DNA from: Aristaeella hokkaidonensis
GTDB lineage: Bacteria > Bacillota > Clostridia > Christensenellales > Aristaeellaceae
Assembly: GCF_018128945.1 (NCBI RefSeq)
Contig: NZ_CP068393.1
Location: forward strand, 3,100,001-3,164,000
Direction: 5' to 3'
DNA: 64,000 bases
In this document: one piece after another, positions 35,975 through 42,294 of the stretch
Position numbering within the stretch: position 1 is the stretch's first letter
Layout of the letters: the number at the start of each line of letters is the position of its first letter
Made by a program: the position numbers and the translations under genes
Notes under the pieces: model-generated
The model's input: the letters and a program-made list of their open reading frames with translations, nothing else
Database searches by the model: none
What the model was told of the DNA's origin: nothing

Positions 35975-35999
35975 ATATGAAAGGATGCGATCAAAACTT

Positions 36000-37316
36000 A
36001 TGCAAACGCTTCTGCTGATTGCTGTTGCCCTGTTCTCCGGACTATTGATGACCCGTCTGTTTGATAAGTTTCACCTGCCGGATGTCACCGCCTACCTGGT
36101 GACCGGCGTGCTGATCGGCCCCTGCATCCTGGGACGGCTGGGGGTTCCGTGCCTGGGTTTCAACACCTTTGAGCAGGTGGATTCCCTTTCGATGATTTCG
36201 GATGTGGCCCTGGGCTTCATTGCTTTTGCCATCGGCCATGAATTCCGCCTTTCCGCCCTGAAGCAAACGGGTAAGCAGGCAACGGTGATCGGTATCATCC
36301 AGGCCTGCTTTGCCACCCTGTGCGTGGACGCGGCACTGATTGCCCTGCACTTTATCATGCCGGACCTGCTGCCGATGCCCGTGGCTGTAACCCTGGGCGC
36401 GATCGCGGCGGCTACCGCCCCGGCTGCCACCCTGATGGTGGTCCGTCAGTACAAGGCCAAGGGGCCGGTGACGGACGTGCTGCTGCCGGTGGTTGCCCTG
36501 GATGATGCGGTAGGCCTGGTGATCTTCGCCATTTCCTTCGGCATTGCCCAGTCCCTGAAAAACGGGGATACCGATATCGCCGCCCTGATCCTGGAACCGC
36601 TCATGGAGGTGTTCCTGTCCCTCGCCTTCGGCGGACTGGTGGGCCTGGTGCTGACCTGGCTGGAGCGGTTCTTCCACTCCCACCGGAACCGGAACGCCCT
36701 CATTGTCGGCAGCGTCATCCTGACGGTGGCCGTCAGCCAGCTGAAGATCCCGGCGGGTCCTTTCACCTTCGGATTCTCTTCCCTGCTGGTCTGCATGATG
36801 CTGGGCACCATTTTCTGCAACTTCTGCCCCCTCAGCGAGGATCTGATGCTGCAGGCGGACCGCTGGTCCGGCCCGGCCGTGACCCTGTTCTTTGTGCTCA
36901 GCGGCGCGGCGCTGAAGTTTGAGGTCTTCGGCGATCCCGCCGTGCTCCTGGTCGGCGTGGTCTATATCGTTGCCCGGTCGCTGGGCAAATATCTGGGCGC
37001 CGGCCTGTCCTCCTCCATGGTTCACAGTCCCGAACCGGTCCGGAAATACCTGGGCATCACTCTGCTGCCCCAGGCCGGCGTGGCCCTGGGCATGTGCGCC
37101 ACAGCCTACCGGGTGCTGGGCGGCACGGAGGGTACGCTGGTCCGGAATATTGTGCTTTTCTCCGTGCTGGTCTATGAACTGGTGGGCCCGAGTCTGACCA
37201 AGTGGGCCCTGACCAAAGCCGGGGATATCCGGAAAATGCCGGACGAGGTTGCTTCCCGCCGGGAAAAGGAACTGCAGGAGGCCGCCAAACCGGTGCCTGC
37301 CGCCTTCCGGAAATAG
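36000..37316 (+). CDS. Cation:proton antiporter (CPA2 type)
   Basis: A 438-aa integral membrane protein with about 12 helices. MQTLLLIAVALFSGLLMTRLFDKFHLPDVTAYLVTGVLIGP is the usual opening of the Na+/H+ exchanger fold; VVALDDAVGLVIF near residues 165-177 holds the paired aspartates used for cation/proton exchange. ATG 36000 is preferred (AAGGA 14 bases upstream); ATG 35985 abuts that site. Longer in-frame starts would run through the terminator and leader. The KefB-type nucleotide-binding C-terminus is absent. It probably exports Na+, Li+ or K+; the leader suggests control by an ion or small molecule. Confidence 0.88.
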   Translation: MQTLLLIAVALFSGLLMTRLFDKFHLPDVTAYLVTGVLIGPCILGRLGVPCLGFNTFEQVDSLSMISDVALGFIAFAIGHEFRLSALKQTGKQATVIGIIQACFATLCVDAALIALHFIMPDLLPMPVAVTLGAIAAATAPAATLMVVRQYKAKGPVTDVLLPVVALDDAVGLVIFAISFGIAQSLKNGDTDIAALILEPLMEVFLSLAFGGLVGLVLTWLERFFHSHRNRNALIVGSVILTVAVSQLKIPAGPFTFGFSSLLVCMMLGTIFCNFCPLSEDLMLQADRWSGPAVTLFFVLSGAALKFEVFGDPAVLLVGVVYIVARSLGKYLGAGLSSSMVHSPEPVRKYLGITLLPQAGVALGMCATAYRVLGGTEGTLVRNIVLFSVLVYELVGPSLTKWALTKAGDIRKMPDEVASRREKELQEAAKPVPAAFRK

Positions 37317-37327
37317 CCTGTGACAGC

Positions 37328-37364
37328 AAAAAAACCCGCCTTTCCTTCCGGAAGGCGGTTTTTT
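37328..37364. terminator. Bidirectional terminator between antiporter and cysteine synthase genes
   Basis: AAAAAAACCCGCCTT...AAGGCGGTTTTTT: a perfect stem with A- and T-runs on both sides, serving two convergent genes. Confidence 0.9.
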
Positions 37365-37375
37365 GACGGGATTGA

Positions 37376-38305
37376 TTACACGCCGAAGAGGGGTGTGGAA
37401 TAATACCGCTCGGCGGTATCGGGCAGCACGGTGACCACGGTTTTGCCGGGCCCGAGTTTCTTGGCCAGCTTCAGGGCGGCGGCCACGTTGGTGCCGCTGG
37501 AGATACCGCAGACCAGGCCTTCTTCCCTGGCCAGGCGTCGGGCGGTTTCCAGGGCTTCCGCGTCGGTAACCACGTAGATATCGTCATAGATTTCCCGGTT
37601 CAGGATATCCGGGATAATGCCGTCGCCGATGCCCATCTGGATATGGGTGCCGATGGTGCCTCCGGCGAGGATGGCGGCGTTTTCCGGTTCCACTGCCCAG
37701 ATCTCCATATCCGGATACTGGGCCTTCAGCACTTCGCCGATGCCGGTGAGGGTGCCGCCGGTGCCGATGCCGCTGCAGTAGCCGTGGATCGGTCCGGCCA
37801 CCTGGGCCATGATCTCCAGGGCGGTATGCTTTTTGTGGGCCAGGGTGTTGTTCGGGTTTTCAAACTGCTGGGGAACAAAGACCTTCGGGTTCTTCGCCTT
37901 CATCTCCATGGCGCAGTTGAGGCATTCTTCCATGCACTTGCCGATGTCCCCGGCGTCATGGATCAGCTTGACTTCCGCTCCGTAATGGCGGATGAGTTTG
38001 CGGCGCTCTTCGCTGACGGAGTCCGGCATGATGATGATCGTCCGGTAGCCTTTGACCACGCCGACAAGCGCCAGGCCGATTCCCTGGTTGCCGCTGGTGG
38101 GCTCCACGATGATGCTGTCCGGGGAGAGCTTGTCTTCCTTTTCCGCCTGCTCAATCATATTCAGCGCGGTGCGGGTTTTGATGGAGCCGCCCACATTCAG
38201 GGCCTCCACCTTGACCAGGATTTCGGCGCTGCCTTCCTCCGGCATCCGGTTCAGCCGAACCATGGGCGTGTTGCCGACCGCTTCAAGAATTGTATTATAA
38301 ACCAT
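37376..38305 (-). CDS. cysK: Cysteine synthase family PLP enzyme
   Basis: A 309-aa beta-family PLP enzyme making cysteine from O-acetylserine and sulfide. ATG 38305 follows GGAGGTG; earlier starts lie in the promoter. NTPMVRLNRM opens the domain; the PLP lysine is in GGSIKTRTA (about 45) and the phosphate/substrate loop is TSGNQGIGLA; GIGTGGTLTGIG binds the PLP phosphate. The motifs read SIKTR and SGNQGIG, where classical CysK has SxKDR and SGNTGI, so this may be a sister clade with altered substrate. A TATAAT box on the minus strand is at 38349-38354. Confidence 0.85.
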   Translation of the reverse strand: MVYNTILEAVGNTPMVRLNRMPEEGSAEILVKVEALNVGGSIKTRTALNMIEQAEKEDKLSPDSIIVEPTSGNQGIGLALVGVVKGYRTIIIMPDSVSEERRKLIRHYGAEVKLIHDAGDIGKCMEECLNCAMEMKAKNPKVFVPQQFENPNNTLAHKKHTALEIMAQVAGPIHGYCSGIGTGGTLTGIGEVLKAQYPDMEIWAVEPENAAILAGGTIGTHIQMGIGDGIIPDILNREIYDDIYVVTDAEALETARRLAREEGLVCGISSGTNVAAALKLAKKLGPGKTVVTVLPDTAERYYSTPLFGV

Positions 38306-38370
38306 TGTGACTGCACCTCCGGTAATTACCCTATAACATGCAGGGTTTATTATAGCGAAATCAGAGTGCT

Positions 38371-38398
38371 TTGTATACAGGATCATTCGTGGTATACT
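38371..38398 (+). promoter_or_regulatory. Promoter of the NlpC/P60-like gene
   Basis: TTGTAT (38371-38376), 16 bp, TATACT (38393-38398). It shares its region with the divergent minus-strand TATAAT of the cysteine synthase gene. Confidence 0.55.
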
Positions 38399-38430
38399 CT
38401 TTTAGAACAATCTGAGGAGGCTGCCCATCC

Positions 38431-39354
38431 ATGACGGAAAAAATGATACTGCGAGGCAGGAAGACTGTCCGAAGAATCGCAGTGCTGCTGACGGTGATGC
38501 TGGTGATCTTTGCCGGCCCGGGAAAAGCGGTGGTGAAGGAATCGGCAATGCTGGAGGCGGCGTTTGAACTGCTGGAAGAGGCGAATCCTTTTGTTGCCCG
38601 GTATGAACAACTGACGGGACGGGTGATCAGCACCCTGTACACCGACGGCGTTCCCTATTACTTCGGCGGACTGTCCGGGACCAAGTGGAACGGATATTTT
38701 TATATGTCCTATCCGAATTATCATGTGATCACCTGCGAGACTAAAACCGGATATTTCCAGCGGGGAAAAACGTATCTGTACGGCCTGGACTGCACCGGCT
38801 TTACCCGGCATGTGTTCAAGGCCTGCGGACGGGAGCCGCATCCGCCCCTGTCGGAAATCCTGAACAACTGGGACCAGCGGCCGTTCCATGTGTTTGACAG
38901 CCGTGAAGGGTTTGAGGCACCTCCCTATCCGGAGCTGAAGAATACCCTGCAGGAGGGCGACCTGCTGGTCATCAAACACGAGAACTCCGAAACCCGGCAT
39001 GTGATGATGTATATCGGAACCCTCCGGGATTACGGCTATAACACGACAGATGAACCGGAACTGGCCAGATGGCTGGATTACCCGCTGGTCATTCACTGCG
39101 GGCTCAGTCCCTTCTTCGGCGAGCGGTTCCAGCAGATCATTGATGAAAACCCGGCCCTGTATGAAGGCTGCACAACAACGGACGGGGGCGTTGCCATCTC
39201 CATTGTGGGAGTGAACCCGGAAGACGCGCCGGTGCATGAGCATGTGCAGAAGACAGACTACGACTGGTTTGTGATGAACGACGGCGGATATGTGCTTTCG
39301 GTGGTAAACCTGAGCGATGTGAAGACTTATGCGTGGTACAGAAGCAATTCATAA
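38431..39354 (+). CDS. Secreted NlpC/P60-like cell wall hydrolase
   Basis: A 307-aa protein with an N-terminal signal or anchor helix (about 14-32). GLDCTGFTRHVFKACG, with Cys near 120, matches the catalytic Cys helix of NlpC/P60 peptidases, and ETRHVMMYIGT supplies His near 190. A third polar residue (Asn, His or Asp) probably lies in the following strand. YYFGGLSGTKWNGYF before the Cys is a variant of the usual 'Y.WGG' segment. Expected to cleave stem-peptide bonds in peptidoglycan outside the membrane. ATG 38431 is preceded by GAGGAGG. Confidence 0.75.
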   Translation: MTEKMILRGRKTVRRIAVLLTVMLVIFAGPGKAVVKESAMLEAAFELLEEANPFVARYEQLTGRVISTLYTDGVPYYFGGLSGTKWNGYFYMSYPNYHVITCETKTGYFQRGKTYLYGLDCTGFTRHVFKACGREPHPPLSEILNNWDQRPFHVFDSREGFEAPPYPELKNTLQEGDLLVIKHENSETRHVMMYIGTLRDYGYNTTDEPELARWLDYPLVIHCGLSPFFGERFQQIIDENPALYEGCTTTDGGVAISIVGVNPEDAPVHEHVQKTDYDWFVMNDGGYVLSVVNLSDVKTYAWYRSNS

Positions 39355-39356
39355 TT

Positions 39357-39408
39357 TTGCGATCGCCGTTACCAAAGTGCCTATGGCACTTTGACGGCTG
39401 TAGCATGG
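39357..39408. repeat. Covarying hairpin repeat, copy A
   Basis: TTGCGATCGCCGTTAC, CAAAGTGCC-tat-GGCACTTTG, ACGGCTGTAGCATGG. The outer arms GCCGT/ACGGC pair. Copy B at 49167-49218 has GCTGT/ACAGC instead, a compensating change. It starts two bases after the stop codon of the preceding gene, so it may act as its terminator or 3'-end stabiliser. Confidence 0.75.
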
Positions 39409-39603
39409 CAGTTGTATTCCGCAATCTCAATGGTCGCAACTCTACACTGTAGAGCTTGCTCCCTTTCGATTGACCTCAGACCCGATGAGATTCCCGCCAC
39501 TGGCGGTCATCGGCTCTTCGTCCAAATCAGAGATTTGGACAACTGCTCAACAATTCAGAATTATCAGCAATGTGGGCGTATGGAATAATCCATTGCGTGC
39601 ACG

Positions 39604-39663
39604 TTGTCATCCTGAGCAAGCAAAGCGTGTCGAAGGATCCCTTACTACGTCCGAAGGACGAAT
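39604..39663. repeat. REP-like element (GTCATCCTGAGC type)
   Basis: GTCATCCTGAGC...GTGTCGAAGGATCCC, then TTACTACGTCCGAAGGACG. The end segment recurs in inverted form at 40450-40475 (CGTCCTTCGGACGTAGTAAG), so the two elements face each other around the DUF6465-type gene. Confidence 0.6.
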
Positions 39664-39732
39664 GTGACAGAGGGACAGACCAACTGTCACGTTCCTTTGG
39701 AATGATGACAGTTGGTCTGTCCCTGCTGTCAC
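39664..39732. repeat. Dispersed palindromic repeat, copy 2
   Basis: Same element as 13071-13139 and 45655-45722: GTGACAGAGGGACAGACC..., loop CGTTCCTTTGGAATGA, mirrored arm, TGTCAC. It is followed by the shared tail ACGCTCCGCAGCCTCCACGC. Confidence 0.85.
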
Positions 39733-39823
39733 ATCCCGTTTCCACGCTCCGCAGCCTCCACGCTGCCTTCCGGACGAGGAACCGTCCCCTGTCCGGAAAA
39801 GTGAAGAGTGAAGAGTGTAGAGT

Positions 39824-39869
39824 TGTTGCGACGGTGACTGTTGTCACCGTCGCAACAGTATGGTATGAT
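39824..39869 (+). promoter_or_regulatory. Promoter with 15-bp perfect inverted repeat (operator)
   Basis: TGTTGCGACGGTGAC (39824-39838), 4 bp, GTCACCGTCGCAACA (39843-39857). The -35 TTGTCA (39841-39846) lies in the loop and right arm, and TATGAT (39864-39869) follows at a 17-bp spacer. A dimeric repressor at this palindrome would block the -35. It lies 32 bp before the start codon of the DUF6465-type gene. Confidence 0.75.
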
Positions 39870-39900
39870 ACAGACAACAAAAGGAAAGGAAGGGACGTTC

Positions 39901-40290
39901 ATGCCCGCGAAGAAAGAAACCGTCAAAAAAGAAGCTCCCAAGACTGAAGCTGAAAAGAAGACCGTGAAGAAAGCCGCGGCAAAGGCCGCTCCCAAGGCTG
40001 CCGTGAAGGCCGCCAAGACCGCCGTGAAGGCTGCGGAGAAGGCTGTAAAGGCTGCTGCTCCCGCCAAGAAGGCTCCTGCAAAGAAGGCTCCCGCGAAGAA
40101 AGCCGCGCCTGCCAAGAAGGCCGCAAAGACTCCCGAAGTGATCATCCAGTCTCCTCTGGGCGGCATTATCACCCCCGAAGAGATCCTGAAGAAGGTCGGC
40201 AAGGTGGACAAGGTGTACGTCCGCGTGGACCAGAACAAAGCCCACTGGGTCCGTGGAGACGAAGTCGGCAGCGTTGATCTGTGGGACTAA
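39901..40290 (+). CDS. Lys/Ala-rich histone-H1-like protein with DUF6465-type C-terminus
   Basis: A 129-aa protein; ATG 39901 follows GGAAGGG, and the earlier frame start lies in the promoter palindrome. Residues 1-75 are almost only Lys, Ala, Pro, Val and Thr (AAPAKKAPAKKAPAKKAAPAKK), like bacterial histone H1-like tails, and should bind nucleic acid. Residues about 78-129 (IITPEEILKKVGKVDKVYVRVDQNKAHWV...GSVDLWD) resemble the small DUF6465 domain. Regulation by a repressor at the 15-bp palindrome is likely. Probably a nucleoid- or RNA-associated protein; exact role unknown. Confidence 0.75.
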   Translation: MPAKKETVKKEAPKTEAEKKTVKKAAAKAAPKAAVKAAKTAVKAAEKAVKAAAPAKKAPAKKAPAKKAAPAKKAAKTPEVIIQSPLGGIITPEEILKKVGKVDKVYVRVDQNKAHWVRGDEVGSVDLWD

Positions 40291-40308
40291 GACATTCAAA
40301 CGACTGGC

Positions 40309-40346
40309 AAATACCGCCGGAGTGAATACTCCGGCGGTATTTATAT
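40309..40346 (+). terminator. Terminator after the DUF6465-type gene
   Basis: AAATACCGCCGGAGT-gaat-ACTCCGGCGGTATTT, a perfect 15-bp stem, then ATATGG. Confidence 0.85.
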
Positions 40347-40449
40347 GGGTAGAAGGAACGAGAGAAAGACAGGATGCGGCCTCCGGGAGAATTGTGCACC
40401 GGCATTTCACAATGTATAATATAATAGTAATGGTGTGCGACTGATGAAG

Positions 40450-40705
40450 GCGTCCTTCGGACGTAGTAAGGGATTCCTCGACTCTACTTCGTAGCCCGGG
40501 GCTACCGCCCGTTCTTCACTGAGGAAGAGCCACTGGCTCTTCCTCCAGGCGTTCCGAACCCCGGAATGACATCATCGCTGCGGCGGGGAGATTCTTCGAC
40601 GCGGCCTTCGGCCTCCGCTTCGCTACCCCGGGGCTGCCGCCCGTTTTCCGCTGAGAAAGAGCCACTGGCTCTTTCTCCGGGCGCTCCAAACCCCAGAATG
40701 ACAAA
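40450..40705. repeat. Two imperfect tandem REP-like units with covarying hairpins
   Basis: Two units about 132 bp apart, each with CGGGGCT(A/G)CCGCCCGTT, a hairpin, a GCG(T/C)TCC segment and ACCCC(G/A)GAATGACA. Hairpin 1 is GAGGAAGAGCCA/TGGCTCTTCCTC (40521-40545); hairpin 2 is GAGAAAGAGCCA/TGGCTCTTTCTC (40653-40677). The single difference in the stem is compensated on the other side (G-C to A-T). No gene in this 250-bp stretch. Confidence 0.7.
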
Positions 40706-40741
40706 GTAGAGGCAGCGGTTTATCCATTGCGCTTGGATTCC

Positions 40742-40778
40742 AATAATTCTGAATTATGAATTCTGAATTCTGAATTGA
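40742..40778. repeat. AATTCTGAATTATG-type simple repeat
   Basis: AATAATTCTGAATTATGAAT and TCTGAATTCTGAATTGAAG form a low-complexity run of GAATT words. Similar runs lie at 13331-13350, 39551-39566 and 45757-45770, each near one of the dispersed repeats. Confidence 0.5.
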
Positions 40779-40801
40779 AGATTACGAGAGGACGCTGAGC
40801 T

Positions 40802-41683
40802 ATGAGAATACTGGACACGGTCCGGAGTACGGATTTAAGTCTTTCTTTCGAGGTGTTTCCGCCGAAGACGGACGCGACCTTTGAGGAAGTGCTGAAGGCG
40901 ACGGAGGAAATTGCGGCGCTGAAGCCCTCCTTTATCTCCGTGACCTACGGCGCGGGCGGCAAGGGCGGCAAATACACCCTGGAAATCGCCCGGACGCTGC
41001 AGAACACGGACGGGGTGGAAACCCTGGCCCACCTGACCTGCGTCGGCGCGGGAAAGGAAGACATCAGCTCCTACCTGCAGACCCTGAAGGCTGCCGGAAT
41101 CCGGAACATCATGGCGCTGCGGGGCGACCTGCCGGAAGGCATGACGCCGGAAGACATGAAGAACAGTCCCTATCCCCATGCTTCCGACCTGATCCGGGAA
41201 ATCCGGAAAGCCGGGGACTTCTGCATCGGCGCGGCCTGCTATCCGGAAGTGCATCCTGAAAGCAGCGTGCAGGCGGAGGATCTCCGCTACCTGAAGGAAA
41301 AGGTGGACGCGGGCGCAGACTTCCTGACCACCCAGATGTTCTTTGACAACAACCTTTTGTATAACTTCCTGTACAAGCTGCGGGAGACGGGCGTGACGGT
41401 GCCGGTGGTGCCGGGCATCATGCCCATTACGAAAGCCAACCAGGTGAAGCGTGCCCTGAAGCTGTCCGGCAGCTTTATGCCCCGGCGGTTTACCAGCCTG
41501 GTGGATAAATTCGGCTCTTCTCCCGAAGCCATGCAGCGGGCAGGCATCATCTATGCCTGTGACCAGATTATTGACCTGTATGCCAACGGCATCCGGCATG
41601 TGCATGTGTACACAATGAACAAGCCGGACGTGGCGGCGGCCATCCAGAACCACCTGAGCGGTATGCTGGGGAGGACCTTCTGA
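40802..41683 (+). CDS. metF: Methylenetetrahydrofolate reductase
   Basis: A 293-aa FAD-dependent TIM-barrel enzyme that reduces 5,10-methylene-THF to 5-methyl-THF for methionine synthesis. SFEVFPPKTDA (about 15-25) with the catalytic-site Glu, SVTYGAGG (about 47-54), TCVG and MALRGDLP (about 99-106) are typical, as is length. First gene of a tightly overlapping unit: its TGA overlaps the ATG of the activation-protein gene (TGATG), and that gene overlaps metH by four bases. No S-box or other leader is visible upstream. Confidence 0.95.
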   Translation: MRILDTVRSTDLSLSFEVFPPKTDATFEEVLKATEEIAALKPSFISVTYGAGGKGGKYTLEIARTLQNTDGVETLAHLTCVGAGKEDISSYLQTLKAAGIRNIMALRGDLPEGMTPEDMKNSPYPHASDLIREIRKAGDFCIGAACYPEVHPESSVQAEDLRYLKEKVDAGADFLTTQMFFDNNLLYNFLYKLRETGVTVPVVPGIMPITKANQVKRALKLSGSFMPRRFTSLVDKFGSSPEAMQRAGIIYACDQIIDLYANGIRHVHVYTMNKPDVAAAIQNHLSGMLGRTF

Positions 41684-42294
41684 TGAAGGAAGGACTGCGG
41701 CTGGCTGAACTGGGGGAAATCCCCTTTGACGAAAAAGAAATCCTGCGTTACGCGATGCTGCCCTCCTTCGCGCCGGCTCCGGAAGAGCTGCCGATGAAGG
41801 AATGCCTGGCGGCGGCCAAAGGCGCGGTGCAGTGCCGGGCGGTCTGGTGCCGGTATCCCCTGAAGCGGGATGGGGAGGAACTGGACCTGGGCTTTGCCCG
41901 GACAACCTCCCGGGGGCTGAAAGAGCACCTGGAGGGCTGTGACGAGATAATCCTGTTTGCCTGCACGGCAGGCGCGGAAATGGACCGCCGGATTGGCCGG
42001 GCAAAGCTGCAGTCCCCGGCCAAGGGACTGCTGATGCATGCCATCGGGGCACAGCAGGTGGAAAGCGGCTGTGACCGGCTGTGCAGGCAGCTGGCGGAGC
42101 AGTTTCCGGACAAGCAGCTGACAGACCGGTATTCCCCGGGATACGGGGACCTGCCGCTGGAAATGCAGAAGGATGTTATGACTGCCCTGGACTGCGGGCG
42201 GACGGTGGGGATCACCCTGACGGACAGCCTGCTGATGACGCCGAGCAAGAGCGTGACGGCAATCATCGGAATGAAAGAGAGAAAGTCTGAATGA
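41683..42294 (+). CDS. Methionine synthase reactivation protein (AdoMet activation domain)
   Basis: A 203-aa protein corresponding to the C-terminal activation domain of cobalamin-dependent methionine synthase, supplied here as a separate chain. RYSPGYGDLPLEMQ and TPSKSVTAIIG are the signature segments that bind S-adenosylmethionine. It re-methylates the inactive cob(II)alamin of MetH. Overlaps both neighbours (metF and metH), so the three products are made together; the MetH downstream ends right after its cobalamin domain, confirming the split. Confidence 0.88.
   Translation: MKEGLRLAELGEIPFDEKEILRYAMLPSFAPAPEELPMKECLAAAKGAVQCRAVWCRYPLKRDGEELDLGFARTTSRGLKEHLEGCDEIILFACTAGAEMDRRIGRAKLQSPAKGLLMHAIGAQQVESGCDRLCRQLAEQFPDKQLTDRYSPGYGDLPLEMQKDVMTALDCGRTVGITLTDSLLMTPSKSVTAIIGMKERKSE

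Noticed and set aside
35838..35999. N-terminal extension of the antiporter
   Set aside because: It would translate the structured leader and terminator; the family normally starts at the first transmembrane helix, matching ATG 36000.
40706..40801. SAM or cobalamin riboswitch before metF-metH
   Set aside because: The leader is low-complexity AATTCTG repeat with no conserved box of either class.
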